Below, piece after piece: positions 1 through 9,293 of a DNA stretch of 64,000 nt. Source of the DNA: Gaetbulibacter_B jejuensis (GTDB taxonomy: Bacteria > Bacteroidota > Bacteroidia > Flavobacteriales > Flavobacteriaceae); the NCBI RefSeq assembly GCF_039524015.1, contig NZ_BAAAGF010000002.1, positions 372,001-436,000 of the forward strand, given 5' to 3'. A program made the translations under genes and the position numbers. The notes under the pieces are model-generated. The model saw only the letters and a program-made list of their open reading frames with translations. It was not told where the DNA came from and did not search any database. The number at the start of each line of letters is the position of its first letter. Positions within the stretch are counted from its first letter, which is position 1.

Positions 1-540
1 TATACCTATCCTCAATTGCTGAAAACTTCTTGAGTGCTTTTCAAATTCGTCCCATATAGTTAAAAGTTGTCCATTACACCAAAGCGATACCTTGTTACTA
101 AGTGGTATATTGTATTGCAATTGAACAAGCAATTCGGCATAACTAGCATCCTTTTGTTCAGAATAGGCCATTGTAGGAATGGTGACGAATAAGATTCGGG
201 AATTCTTTAGGGTTAGTTTTGCAGACAAGCGTTCTGCAAATCCAGCAAAACTGTTGTAGTAAATTGAAGGCCCAATAGCAATATGCTTATTGATATTCCA
301 AAATAGTGTTGGTTGTACACCTATCTCATCAAACTCTTTGTTGGCTTCAGATTTAAACTTTTGAAAGAACGCCAAGGTGTTTAGACTAAGTGTTTCGCTC
401 TTGTTTATAGCATAACTAGAGTAAAGGGTAAAATCTGTTTTATCTAAACCTGTAAACAATTCTACTTGTGTGAATTGCCCATAAGAAAGATTTGAAAATG
501 CTAAGGATACAAAAGTGGTTATGAGTATAATATTTTTCAT
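1..540 (-). CDS. Secreted outer-membrane-type protein, partial
   Basis: The frame is open for 180 codons and runs off the left edge of the window, so the C-terminus is missing. It starts with ATG and a clear Sec signal peptide (MKNIILITTFVSLAFS, then NLSYG), after which the mature chain begins QFTQVELFTG. The rest alternates polar and hydrophobic residues in short strands (for example KHIAIGPSIYYNSF, LLVQLQYNIPLSNKVSL), as in small beta-barrel or transporter-like outer-membrane proteins of Bacteroidota. No named family is recognised. It lies 53 bp downstream of the Crp/Fnr gene on the same strand and could be co-transcribed with it or be its target. Confidence 0.75.
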   Translation of the reverse strand, partial: MKNIILITTFVSLAFSNLSYGQFTQVELFTGLDKTDFTLYSSYAINKSETLSLNTLAFFQKFKSEANKEFDEIGVQPTLFWNINKHIAIGPSIYYNSFAGFAERLSAKLTLKNSRILFVTIPTMAYSEQKDASYAELLVQLQYNIPLSNKVSLWCNGQLLTIWDEFEKHSRSFQQLRIGI

Positions 541-593
541 GCTTCAAAATTCCGATAGGAATACATGAAAAAAAATGAACTAGTTTAAGACTT

Positions 594-1187
594 TTACATT
601 CTATTCACTTTTGAAATAATTTTACTCATAAATTCTGGGGTAATGCCAATATAAGCTGCTAAGTCCTTTTGCGTTATTCTATTGATAATGTTTGGATACT
701 TCCTTTTAAACTCTAGATAGCGTTCTTCAGCTGTTAAGGAAATTCCATCGTTTGAGCGCTTAATATAACTAATGAGTGACTTTTGATAGAGTATACGGTA
801 GAATCTTTCAAATTTTGGTATCTCTTTAAAAATCAAATCATAATTAACTCTAGAGATACCTAGTAATTCAGAATCTTCAGTTGCTTTGATGAAGTAGCGT
901 GTAGGCTTTTTGGTCATAAAACTTGCCATATCGCCTGTCCAATAATCTTCTGAAGCAAACATAGAAATGTGAGGTGTACCGTCTTCATCTAAGGTGTACA
1001 CTTTTAAACATCCTTTAGTTATGAAATATTCATATTTGGTTATATCTCCAGCCTGCATTAAAAATGCTTTTCGTTTTACTTTTATTTCTGTGAGTAAAGA
1101 GAGGTATTTTTGCTTTTCTAATTTGGTTAAATCAATAAACCTAGAAATATTATTAAGAATTAAATTATGTGATTCTTGATAGCTCAA
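594..1187 (-). CDS. Crp/Fnr family transcriptional regulator
   Basis: A 197-residue cytoplasmic regulator with an N-terminal cyclic-nucleotide-binding-type beta-roll (about residues 20-115, including FLMQAGDITKYEYFITKGCLKVY) and a C-terminal winged helix (about 150-197, TQKDLAAYIGITPEFMSKI). This short form is common in Flavobacteriaceae. The arginine and glutamate that bind cAMP in E. coli CRP are not evident, so the effector is unknown. No in-frame ATG precedes the beta-roll and an in-frame stop lies 10 codons upstream, so the start is probably the TTG at 1185-1187. The next gene on the strand is the partial secreted protein. Confidence 0.85.
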   Translation of the reverse strand: MSYQESHNLILNNISRFIDLTKLEKQKYLSLLTEIKVKRKAFLMQAGDITKYEYFITKGCLKVYTLDEDGTPHISMFASEDYWTGDMASFMTKKPTRYFIKATEDSELLGISRVNYDLIFKEIPKFERFYRILYQKSLISYIKRSNDGISLTAEERYLEFKRKYPNIINRITQKDLAAYIGITPEFMSKIISKVNRM

Positions 1188-1381
1188 AAAACAGTTGGAT
1201 TTAAGTTTTTTAATTTAGTGAATTTATTTAGAATAAAAAGTCTATAATTCAGAAATTGTTAGTTGTATCATATTTGTCTCGATTATTTAAAATAGCACTA
1301 AATTTAATTGATTTTACTTTCTGTATCGGGAAGTAATAGTGTTATCAACATTTATAAAGTCCTGAAAGTACTTTATTTGCT

Positions 1382-2371
1382 CTAATTCTTAGTCATAATT
1401 GAGGTTTGATATTCTCTAGGTGTCATAGCTACTTCTTTTTTAAAGGCATTGTAAAAAGCAGAAGAGGTATTAAATCCAACATCGTAGGCGAGATCCTCAA
1501 TTTTTTCGTTCATGAATTCAGGTTGTGATAGTTTATCTCTCACAGCTTTAATTCTAAAACTATTGATGACTTCAGGGAAACTTTTGTTATATATTTTTTT
1601 TGTAGCTCTAGAAACTAAGTAATTAGGAGCATCAATCGCTTCAGCAAATTGGGCTAATGTGATACCAGGTTGATAATAAATTTTGTCGTCTTCCATTGCC
1701 TTTGTAATTTTTCTTATCATTTTTTCTGGTATAACTTTAGAACTTGATTTTTTTACAACTGAAGGCGATTGTAATGCATAGAAAAATAAAAAGTAAATAA
1801 CTATTGAAGAAAGCGCAATACCTGTTGCATATGCTGAAATTGTTTCTCCTAAAAGCTGATAAATCAACACTGCGGATAAAGCTACTAAACCATAAAACAA
1901 AGCTTTATGCCATTGAGTTAAATTATTTTCTTTTGGTTTTGAAATGAATGTAATAGCAGATATTACTAGATAGGTAGCAAAACTAACGTTTGCTAATAAA
2001 TACATATCATAGGCAAAATTGCTATTGATGAGTATGATAACAAAACCAATCACTGGGAATAAAACATGCAATAATAGAATTGGTTTTAAGGTTTTATGAT
2101 TGTTTTTATTAAGCGAAAGATAAGTAAAAGCCAAAGGTCCAATAAGAGCAAAACCTAAAAAGCCTAAAGCAGTTCCAATAGGCGAAATTTCTGGTAAGAC
2201 ATAATAAAAAATAGACTTTAAAATTCTTAGCGCAATAGCTATGAACAACAGTCCTAAAGTCAAATCTTGTAGTTTGGATTCTTTCCTAATAAACAAAAAA
2301 TAACTAGCCAAAAAGACACAGGAAGTAACTGCAATACTTGAAAAAACTATTAACGCTATTGATGTGTCCAT
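1382..2371 (-). CDS. Membrane-anchored AraC family regulator
   Basis: The first 200 residues of this 329-residue protein form about seven hydrophobic segments (starting IALIVFSSIAVTSCVFLASY), followed by a linker and a C-terminal AraC/XylS double helix-turn-helix (about 225-325, with DLAYDVGFNTSSAFYNAFKK and MTPREYQ). The architecture suggests a sensor embedded in the inner membrane with a cytoplasmic DNA-binding tail, a layout found in many Bacteroidota. The ATG is preceded by a TATATTTG -7 box (2386-2393, minus strand). It is divergent from the DUF2911 gene, which is a plausible target. The ligand is unknown. Confidence 0.85.
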   Translation of the reverse strand: MDTSIALIVFSSIAVTSCVFLASYFLFIRKESKLQDLTLGLLFIAIALRILKSIFYYVLPEISPIGTALGFLGFALIGPLAFTYLSLNKNNHKTLKPILLLHVLFPVIGFVIILINSNFAYDMYLLANVSFATYLVISAITFISKPKENNLTQWHKALFYGLVALSAVLIYQLLGETISAYATGIALSSIVIYFLFFYALQSPSVVKKSSSKVIPEKMIRKITKAMEDDKIYYQPGITLAQFAEAIDAPNYLVSRATKKIYNKSFPEVINSFRIKAVRDKLSQPEFMNEKIEDLAYDVGFNTSSAFYNAFKKEVAMTPREYQTSIMTKN

Positions 2372-2514
2372 CCTATCTTTTTTTACAAATATATTTATTC
2401 GATTTCAAATGATTCTGTTAAAATCCTCATAAAAATATCTCCACATTTCACGAATTAGGAGATTAAACAACCTTTATCAGCATAGTTTAGCTTAAAATTT
2501 TAAAAAAACTAAAA

Positions 2515-3618
2515 ATGAATAAATCGTTTGTATTTTCTGCTATTGCATTGTTGTGCACCATAAGTCTATATGCGCAATTTCACACTTTAAGTATACCTCA
2601 AACCAGCCCTAAGATTCAAGAGAGCCAAATGCTTGGAGTCACAAAAATCACAATAGATTATAGTAGTCCAGCATTAAAAGGTAGGGATGTTTGGAACAAC
2701 TCAGGTATCATTCCACAGCAAGGTAATCCTATTCCATGGAGAGCAGGAGCTAACATGGCAACTGTTATTGAATTTAGTACAGATGTGAAAATTGAAGGTA
2801 AATTATTAAAATCTGGTAAATATGGATTTCATATAATACCTAAAGGTGATACCTATGATTTATTATTCGCACACAATTATGACCAATGGGGAAGTTATTA
2901 TTTAGATGTAGAAAATGATGTTAGCCTTCGGGTTTCTGTACCATCGGAATCTTGTCCGAAGTCAGAACAACTTGACTACGAGTTTTTAAATCGAACTGAA
3001 AACACATTGGTAATTGGATTAGAATGGGGAGAAAAACGAATTCCATTTACTGTAGAAGTTGATTTAAATACAACTGTTGTGGAAAGTTTTAGAAGTGAAT
3101 TGCGAGGTATTAACACGTATCATTGGCAGTCATGGAACGATGCTGCATTATGGTGTTTAGAACATAATACCAATTTAGAAGAAGCACTGCAGTGGGTTAA
3201 CCGATCAATAGATGGAGGTTATGGAGGTTTTGCAGCAGATAAGAATTTAACGAACATGTCAACTAAGATCAGATTGTTAACAAAATTGCACAAAACTGAA
3301 GAAGCCAAAACGACTATAGCAGAAGCAATGAAATTGAATGCATCAGTTTATGAGGCAAATGGTTTTAGTAGATTCTTGCTTCAAAATGGATTTTATCAAG
3401 ATGCATTAGAGTATTGTAATATTTCACTTAAATCAAATCCTGATACGTGGTTTTTAGAGTTAAATAGAGGGCTTAGTCAATATTTTTTGAATAATAAGAA
3501 AGCGGCATTAAAAGATGTCAGAAAAGCACTAAATACAACACCAGAACAATTTCAATCACGATTAAAGGAAATTAATGTCGAAATTGAAAACAACACATAC
3601 AAATTACCAAGAAGCTGA
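2515..3618 (+). CDS. DUF2911 domain protein with C-terminal TPR-like repeats
   Basis: A signal peptide (MNKSFVFSAIALLCTISLYA) precedes a DUF2911 domain at about residues 35-180, seen from the family core VTKITIDYSSPALKGR, the tryptophan in NPIPWRAGANMAT and GKYGFHIIP. The remaining part (about 200-350) is helical and TPR-like (EALQWVNRSIDGG, DALEYCNISLKSNPDTW). The protein should be periplasmic or surface-exposed. DUF2911 has no established biochemical function. The gene stands alone, divergent from the membrane AraC regulator and followed about 120 bp later by the PDZ hydrolase. Confidence 0.85.
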   Translation: MNKSFVFSAIALLCTISLYAQFHTLSIPQTSPKIQESQMLGVTKITIDYSSPALKGRDVWNNSGIIPQQGNPIPWRAGANMATVIEFSTDVKIEGKLLKSGKYGFHIIPKGDTYDLLFAHNYDQWGSYYLDVENDVSLRVSVPSESCPKSEQLDYEFLNRTENTLVIGLEWGEKRIPFTVEVDLNTTVVESFRSELRGINTYHWQSWNDAALWCLEHNTNLEEALQWVNRSIDGGYGGFAADKNLTNMSTKIRLLTKLHKTEEAKTTIAEAMKLNASVYEANGFSRFLLQNGFYQDALEYCNISLKSNPDTWFLELNRGLSQYFLNNKKAALKDVRKALNTTPEQFQSRLKEINVEIENNTYKLPRS

Positions 3619-3739
3619 AGAAGTCTTTGAATGAAATAGGGAGAGTTTGTAAGATTAAAGGAAGTTTGCTGGTTGCTTCTCATCAAGATAAATCTCTGCC
3701 ATTTTTAATATGATAATCAATATAACAACAAGTTTAAAT

Positions 3740-5107
3740 ATGAAAATTAAATACTTATATGTTCTCATTGTATTAGTTGCTTCAATAACATTACAATCTC
3801 AAACATTAAAACGCAAAGGTATGTTAGGTGTTATGATGCAAACATTAACCGACAGTATTGCAATACAGAACAATTTTAAGGTTAAAACAGGAGTGCATAT
3901 TACTGCTGTTATGCCAAACTCAACATTCGCAAATTTAGGAGTAAAGCAAGATGATGTACTTACAAAATTGAATGGGTCATCTGTTAGAACAATTCAAGAT
4001 GTTTTAGCAATTACTGGTGAGTTGTATGAAGGTGATATTATTGAAGCCGAGTTTTATTCAGGCAATTCAAAGAAAATTAAATCCACTGCTTTATTGGGTA
4101 GACCTATAGAAACTTTTGAAAATGGAGATGTTACCTATGGTGAAGTGGTTTATGAAGGTAATGTACTAAGAAGTATTCTAGTAACACCTAAACATAAAAT
4201 TAAGGCTCCTGTTGTGTATTTTTTACAAGGTTATACCTGCGGAACTGTTGAAACAACTACCGATGATAATCCGGCAAAAAAGTTAATGTCTGATTGGGTT
4301 AATGCTGGTTTTGCAGTTTATAGGGTTGAAAAACCAGGAGTAGGAGATAGTAAGAGCAGTAAGCATTGTATGCAAATAAGTTTTGATGAAGAGCTTACTG
4401 CATTTAAAGAAGGTTATAAAGACTTGTTGAAACAAGAAACAATAGATACTGATAACATCTTTATGTTTGGACACTCAATGGGAGGTGTTATTGCACCACT
4501 TTTAAACGAAATGAAATCACCTCGTGGCATTTTAATCTACGGAAGCATAGCTCAGAATTGGTACGATTATATGGTAGATCTATATACCATACAACCAAAG
4601 CATTTTGGTGTTTCAGATTCTCAAATTAAAGAAGATAATAAGGTTAATTTAAAGTTTAATGAAGACTTTTTAATTAATAAACTTTCAGGTTCAGAAATTC
4701 TTGAGAACGAAGTTTATGCCATTTTTTTTAGAGATAATGAAGTCAATTTTAGACAAAACCAATACATAGGACGGCATTTCGACTTTTGGCAAAATTTAGC
4801 AGATGTTAATATTCCTGAAGCCTGGACAAAAGTAAAAACCAATGTTTTGGCAATGTACGGAGAATTCGATATTCAAGCAATCAGTCCAAAAAGTGCAGAA
4901 AAAATAGCTGATATAGTTAATAAAAATGGAGGTAAAGGAGAATTTATTGTAGTTAAGAAAGCTGACCATGGTTTTGTGAATTTTGACTCAATGCAACATA
5001 ATGCCGAAACTTTAGGAAATGGTACTTACATGACACATGCACGTGACAATTACAGTGTCGCGTTAGGAAAAGAGAGTGTTAAATGGATGAAAGCAAAAGT
5101 TAAATAG
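3740..5107 (+). CDS. Secreted alpha/beta hydrolase with N-terminal PDZ domain
   Basis: The ATG at 3740 starts directly at a signal peptide (MKIKYLYVLIVLVASITLQS); an in-frame ATG ten codons upstream would put a polar tail in front of it and is less likely. A PDZ domain follows (about residues 20-110, with VMPNSTFANLGVKQDDVLTKLNG), then an alpha/beta hydrolase fold with the nucleophile elbow GHSMGG (Ser about 246) and a probable catalytic His in KADHGF near the C-terminus. It looks like a periplasmic serine esterase or peptidase; the substrate is unknown. The DUF885 gene follows after about 175 bp, so the pair may form a peptide- or ester-degrading unit. Confidence 0.85.
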   Translation: MKIKYLYVLIVLVASITLQSQTLKRKGMLGVMMQTLTDSIAIQNNFKVKTGVHITAVMPNSTFANLGVKQDDVLTKLNGSSVRTIQDVLAITGELYEGDIIEAEFYSGNSKKIKSTALLGRPIETFENGDVTYGEVVYEGNVLRSILVTPKHKIKAPVVYFLQGYTCGTVETTTDDNPAKKLMSDWVNAGFAVYRVEKPGVGDSKSSKHCMQISFDEELTAFKEGYKDLLKQETIDTDNIFMFGHSMGGVIAPLLNEMKSPRGILIYGSIAQNWYDYMVDLYTIQPKHFGVSDSQIKEDNKVNLKFNEDFLINKLSGSEILENEVYAIFFRDNEVNFRQNQYIGRHFDFWQNLADVNIPEAWTKVKTNVLAMYGEFDIQAISPKSAEKIADIVNKNGGKGEFIVVKKADHGFVNFDSMQHNAETLGNGTYMTHARDNYSVALGKESVKWMKAKVK

Positions 5108-5281
5108 TAACGAAAAGAAAGATGCTAATTGTTTTATATGGTTTGATAATGGTAAGCTCATTAAACTCACATAGGTTGCTAATTCATCTAATGAGGTAAA
5201 GTTTGTATCATTAAGAAAGAAAAGTACTCCAGCTTTTAATAGCATTAACATTTACAGTTCAATTTAATACAGAAGATTGAG

Positions 5282-6577
5282 ATGAAGACGTATAGTAAAT
5301 TACATAGTGTAGTGATTCTTTTATTGGTTTCACCACTATTATGTTCTCAGAGTAAAAGCTTTGAAGCTGTTCGCAAAGATTTTGTAAAGAATTACATCGC
5401 ATTACAAATACCTTATCATCAAGCCAATTATGTGCAAAATTTAAAGTCTATTAAACCAATTGAAAATATAATTCAGCAGGAGGTTTTTTTTAAAACGGTT
5501 GCAAAGCAATTAACTAATGTGGATGTTAAAAACTTAAATGAATATCAGCAACTAGATTATCACCTTATGAATTACGAAGTTGCATTGAATTTAGAACGTA
5601 TCTCTTTGGAAAAACAATGGGATGATACAATTGAGTTGGATGATAAAAGGAGTATTTACACTATTAAGAATGGAAAAAATTGGTATGCTTATTTATTGAA
5701 AAAATGGGTTGATATAACTGTAACACCAGACGAAATGTTTCAATTTGGATTAGATGAGATTGAAAAAATTAAGTCCAATATGAAAGACTTGCAAGGTAGG
5801 TCTAGATTTTCAGAAAAAGCCTTTCAAGAGTATTTAAACCATGCTTCATTTTTTTTGCATAATGTTGAGGATATTCAGCAAGCATTTGAGAACACCAAAA
5901 GAGAAGTTGCCAAAAAAGCAACAAATTTTTTCCCATATATTGATAGTATACCTGATGTAAATATAACTCAAGGTACTAATGAGTCTCTTTCACAAGTTCC
6001 AGCCTATTATAACAATAGCACATTCTATTTTAATTATTTTAACCAACCTTTTAATAAGCGTCAGTTAGATTGGATTTATATTCATGAAGGCATTTCAGGG
6101 CATCATTACCAAATTATGGTTAATGCTATTATAAAACGTACAGATATACAGCAATTGTTTTGGTACTCTGGTTTTGTAGAAGGTTGGGGTGCTTATGTGG
6201 AACATTTTGGTAAAGAGTTAGGTGTTTATAAAACCATATATGATGAATACGGTAAATGGGAATGGGATTTAATACGCTCTGTTAGAGTTGTTTTGGATGT
6301 GGGTATAAATTATTATGGCTGGTCAGACGAAAAGGCAATTTCTTTTTGGAAAGCGCATATCGTAGATCAAGATGCTGTTGGCTGGAGAGAAATTAATCGA
6401 ATGAAACGTTGGCCTGCCCAAGTTATTACGTATAAATATGGTTCAGATGTATTTCTTAAATTTTTGAATGAAGCAAAGAAGAATGAAGATTTTGAATATA
6501 TAAAATTTCATAATGAGTTATTGAAGTATGGAGACATACCTATTTCGCTTTTAGAGTTTAACCTAAAAAGTGATTGA
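5282..6577 (+). CDS. DUF885 family secreted metallo-hydrolase-like protein
   Basis: A 431-residue exported protein with signal peptide MKTYSKLHSVVILLLVSPLL. Its C-terminal two thirds match DUF885: the motif HEGISGHH (about residues 268-275), a variant of the family HEAxPGHH, is followed by EGWGAY and then SDEKAISFWKAH and WPAQVITYKYG. The histidines and glutamates are consistent with a zinc peptidase-like active site. DUF885 proteins are usually 550-600 residues, so this copy is shorter, mainly at the N-terminus. The substrate is unknown. It lies downstream of the PDZ hydrolase on the same strand. Confidence 0.85.
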   Translation: MKTYSKLHSVVILLLVSPLLCSQSKSFEAVRKDFVKNYIALQIPYHQANYVQNLKSIKPIENIIQQEVFFKTVAKQLTNVDVKNLNEYQQLDYHLMNYEVALNLERISLEKQWDDTIELDDKRSIYTIKNGKNWYAYLLKKWVDITVTPDEMFQFGLDEIEKIKSNMKDLQGRSRFSEKAFQEYLNHASFFLHNVEDIQQAFENTKREVAKKATNFFPYIDSIPDVNITQGTNESLSQVPAYYNNSTFYFNYFNQPFNKRQLDWIYIHEGISGHHYQIMVNAIIKRTDIQQLFWYSGFVEGWGAYVEHFGKELGVYKTIYDEYGKWEWDLIRSVRVVLDVGINYYGWSDEKAISFWKAHIVDQDAVGWREINRMKRWPAQVITYKYGSDVFLKFLNEAKKNEDFEYIKFHNELLKYGDIPISLLEFNLKSD

Positions 6578-6921
6578 TTTTAAAATACTGTGTAGTTACA
6601 GGTGAAGGCTAAATTCTGGTTAGATAAGTACTATCATCTATTGTTCTTTATTCTATTTTTAAGTTAACTTATTATCTGTTGCGCCAAATTTGTATTGTAC
6701 ATTCGCTATGACAATGAATACAGGTAGCGTTCGTTACTTTATGTGTCGGGAAACAACTCACTTAAAAGCAATTCAACCAAAATATTCCCTAAAAGAATTA
6801 GCGATAATAAAAATTGTTTATCTTTTTGGTTTCAATTTTTGATATTTAGACACTTCAAAAGGTCTGTCATTGTCCTTAAATAAAGTAGTTTAAAGTCATT
6901 AAAAACCTAAGCATCTTTTTT
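6578..6921. other. Intergenic region upstream of AraC gene
   Basis: These 344 bases hold no credible reading frame. An 8-bp inverted repeat (AAAAATTG at 6809-6816 and CAATTTTT at 6833-6840) may form a weak hairpin. TGTCC (6871) and AGTCA (6894) half-sites resemble parts of the 41-bp element found downstream, but with different spacing. It presumably contains the promoter of the AraC gene; no clear -33/-7 pair was identified. Confidence 0.4.
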
Positions 6922-7899
6922 ATGGCAGTTGTTTTTTCAACAATATATAACAAAGCTATTCAACTTGCCTTATCCGAAGGTTTAGACAAAGTACAACTTA
7001 ATCGCTTTTTAGACTATAAAGTAGAGAATAAGCGTGTGCCAATGGAATTGTTGCTAGAAGTGTATGAGCTAGCATCAGATAAGCTACAAGCAGGTTTTGG
7101 ATTACGACAAGGCAAGCAACTAGATACTACAGATTATGGAACGTTAGGTTTATCTTGGAAAACATGCTTAAAAGCTATCGATGTGTTAAACAATGTAAAG
7201 CGTTACATGGTTCTGGTTACTGATGACGGTAGTATAGAGTTGGACGAAAGTGAAGGTAAAACTAAACTTGTTTTAAATAGAGAGGTTTATAGAACTGGTA
7301 TAAAAACAGCTAATGAAGCCTCTTTTGTAATGCTGGTTGGAATTTTAAATGAAGTAACAGGTAAGAACATTAAGCCTATAGAAGTTAATTTTAAGCACTC
7401 ATTTTCTAATAGTGATTATTTTTCTGAATATTTTGACTGCCCTGTAAACTTTAATGCAACTGAAAATACTTTGATTTTTAATTCTAAAGCGTTAGAGATC
7501 TCTACTATAAAAGCCGATAAATTTATTCATCAATTTCTGCTGGAACGTATGGAGCAGGAAAAATCAAAATTAAGCGAACAAGAAGATGTGCTCACTTCTG
7601 AAATCAATAAACTACTAAAAGAATCCATGTCTAGTGGTATACCAAGCATTTCACAGGTTGGTGACTATTTGGGTATGAGTGCAAGAACCTTAAAACGAAG
7701 ATTGGCAGATAGAAATTTATCTTTTAGAGAACTTATTCAAAAAAATCAACACGAAACCGCTACTCAATTACTTTCCAATTCATCACAATCGGTTGGTGAA
7801 ATTGCCTTCTTAACAGGGTTTTCTGAACAAAGCGCTTTTAATAGAGCGTTTAAAAGGTGGACAGGTCAAGCGCCTAATGAATATCGCAAAAATCTGTAG
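6922..7899 (+). CDS. AraC family regulator with Arabinose_bd-type N-domain
   Basis: A 325-residue cytoplasmic regulator. Residues 1 to about 190 resemble the AraC-type N-terminal ligand domain PF12625 found in OruR- and ArgR-like AraC proteins (GFGLRQGKQLDTTDYGTLG). The last 100 residues are the AraC double helix-turn-helix (SISQVGDYLGMSARTLKRRL, VGEIAFLTGFSEQSAFNRAF, APNEYR). The two transcription units that follow carry a shared 41-bp element at identical distance from their -7 boxes, which makes this regulator the obvious candidate to bind there. The effector is unknown. Confidence 0.9.
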   Translation: MAVVFSTIYNKAIQLALSEGLDKVQLNRFLDYKVENKRVPMELLLEVYELASDKLQAGFGLRQGKQLDTTDYGTLGLSWKTCLKAIDVLNNVKRYMVLVTDDGSIELDESEGKTKLVLNREVYRTGIKTANEASFVMLVGILNEVTGKNIKPIEVNFKHSFSNSDYFSEYFDCPVNFNATENTLIFNSKALEISTIKADKFIHQFLLERMEQEKSKLSEQEDVLTSEINKLLKESMSSGIPSISQVGDYLGMSARTLKRRLADRNLSFRELIQKNQHETATQLLSNSSQSVGEIAFLTGFSEQSAFNRAFKRWTGQAPNEYRKNL

Positions 7900-7909
7900 C
7901 CAATTATAC

Positions 7910-7950
7910 TGTCCTCAATAATCAATTTTTTGGCTTAAAAAGTCAATACA
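7910..7950 (+). promoter_or_regulatory. 41-bp element, copy 1 (putative AraC operator) with -7 box
   Basis: Starting TGTCC and containing TTTGGC and AGTCAATA, this stretch matches 31 of 41 positions of the element at 9204-9244. In both copies a GAnnTTTG box begins exactly 18 nt after the element (here 7968-7975), and neither has a TTTG at -33. That is the expected layout of an activator-dependent Bacteroidota promoter. The upstream AraC gene is the likely regulator. Confidence 0.6.
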
Positions 7951-8052
7951 TAAAACATAGATTGTTTGACATTTGTCATTGAACTAAAAAATGTTTGAAG
8001 TAACAAATTTGCTTTTCATTCGTGTTCTTTTTTCAATCAAAACAATCAAAAA

Positions 8053-9171
8053 ATGAAAAAAACTATTTTATGTATCGTCCTTTTTTTACCAATCATCCTA
8101 ATTTCTCAAACAAAAAATACCAAGAAAAAGGTTTTGATGGTGGTAAGCAGTTACGGAAAAGATATGGGATCTGTAAGACCAGGTTATGAGTTTGATGAAT
8201 TCTCTCAAGCGTATTTAATTTTTAAAAACAATAATTTATCTATTGATGTTGCTAGCCCAAAAGGCGGCAAAGCAGAGCCAGATAAGTATAACAGTGAAAA
8301 GTTATACAACAAAACACTATTGGAAGACAAACAGGCTTTAAGCTTATTAGACAACACCATAGCTACGGCAAACATAAATGCCGATGACTACAATGCTATT
8401 TATATTGTTGGAGGTAAAGGTGCTATGTTTGATTTGCCTTTCGACCCTTCTCTTCAGGAAATTATATTGAATTTATACAAAAGAGAGCATACTGTTATTT
8501 CATCTGTGTGTCACGGTCCAGCAGCTTTTGTAAATGTGGTTGATGATAAAGATTATATTATTAACGGTGTGGAATTAACTAGTTTTTGTAACGTAGAAGA
8601 AGAACTTTTCGGAAAAAAATGGGTAAAGGAGTTTCCATTTAGTTTAGAAACCAAATTAGAATCAAGAGGCGCTATTTTTAAACAAACCGATTTTATGCTT
8701 TCAAAAGTTGTTGTTTCAGGAAAATTTGTAACAGGTCAAAATCCTTTTTCAACAACAAAATCAGCAGAAGCTGTTGTGGAATCTTTAGGACTTACGCCTG
8801 TAAAAAGGGAATTTTATAATGACGAAAGAAGTGCTTATTTAATTCAGGACGTGTTGGATAACACCAAAACTATAGCTTGGGCTGAAGAAGAACTCGATAA
8901 GAACAATGCTAATTACGATTTACCATTGGTAGCTGCGTATGGTTATTACAAGATTTTAGCATCGACTGAAAATAATGAGGAATTGAGGAAAGGTATTGCA
9001 TTAGTAGAGTTGACTTCACCTCACTTCTTTAATGAAAATCTACAGTATTTATTAGCCAAAACCTATGTGTCGTTAGGCGAGAAAGATAAAGCAAGACGCA
9101 TTGCAAACGATTTGATTTCTAAAGATTTGATGAAAGAAGAATCAGAGAAATTATTGAAAGAGTTGAACTAA
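8053..9171 (+). CDS. Secreted DJ-1/PfpI family protein with TPR-like tail
   Basis: Signal peptide MKKTILCIVLFLPIILIS is followed by a DJ-1/PfpI (Hsp31-like) domain over about residues 25-235. The nucleophile elbow is SSVCHGPAAF (Cys about 153, His 154), and NPFSTTKSAEAV sits at the domain end, as in Hsp31/YajL-like proteins. Residues 260-372 form a helical TPR-like extension (YYKILASTENNEELRKG, LAKTYVSLGEKDKAR). Exported DJ-1 proteins with such tails occur in Flavobacteriia; deglycase or glyoxalase-like chemistry is possible but not shown. It is the first gene after an AraC regulator and carries copy 1 of the 41-bp element. Confidence 0.85.
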   Translation: MKKTILCIVLFLPIILISQTKNTKKKVLMVVSSYGKDMGSVRPGYEFDEFSQAYLIFKNNNLSIDVASPKGGKAEPDKYNSEKLYNKTLLEDKQALSLLDNTIATANINADDYNAIYIVGGKGAMFDLPFDPSLQEIILNLYKREHTVISSVCHGPAAFVNVVDDKDYIINGVELTSFCNVEEELFGKKWVKEFPFSLETKLESRGAIFKQTDFMLSKVVVSGKFVTGQNPFSTTKSAEAVVESLGLTPVKREFYNDERSAYLIQDVLDNTKTIAWAEEELDKNNANYDLPLVAAYGYYKILASTENNEELRKGIALVELTSPHFFNENLQYLLAKTYVSLGEKDKARRIANDLISKDLMKEESEKLLKELN

Positions 9172-9203
9172 TTACTGCGTGACATAAACGTATACAAGTG
9201 CGT

Positions 9204-9244
9204 TGTCCCAAATTATCAAATCTTTGGCACTAACAGTCAATAAA
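9204..9244 (+). promoter_or_regulatory. 41-bp element, copy 2 (putative AraC operator) with -7 box
   Basis: This is the second copy of the element at 7910-7950. It has the same TGTCC, ATCAA, TTTGGC and AGTCAATA blocks in the same register and is followed by a GAATTTTG -7 box at 9262-9269, again after 17 intervening bases. It drives the DUF4386-esterase-ABC operon, so that operon and the DJ-1 gene are probably co-regulated. Confidence 0.6.
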
Positions 9245-9293
9245 AACAAGTGCCTATTTCTGAATTTTGCTTATAAATCAAAACGTCGAAATC

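Noticed and set aside
1239..1260. TATAATTCAGAAATTG resembles part of the 21-bp element shared at 21.7 and 24.4 kb.
   Set aside because: It lacks the ACGA end, has no -7-like box 19 bases away and no gene follows in that direction, so it is probably chance.
2437..2463. ATCTCC/GGAGAT inverted repeat between the divergent AraC and DUF2911 genes.
   Set aside because: Six-base arms separated by 15 bases, with no second copy and no clear relation to a promoter.
6871..6898. TGTCC and AGTCA half-sites like those in the 41-bp element, upstream of the AraC gene itself.
   Set aside because: The half-sites are 8 bp closer together than in the two good copies and no GAnnTTTG box is at the matching position.
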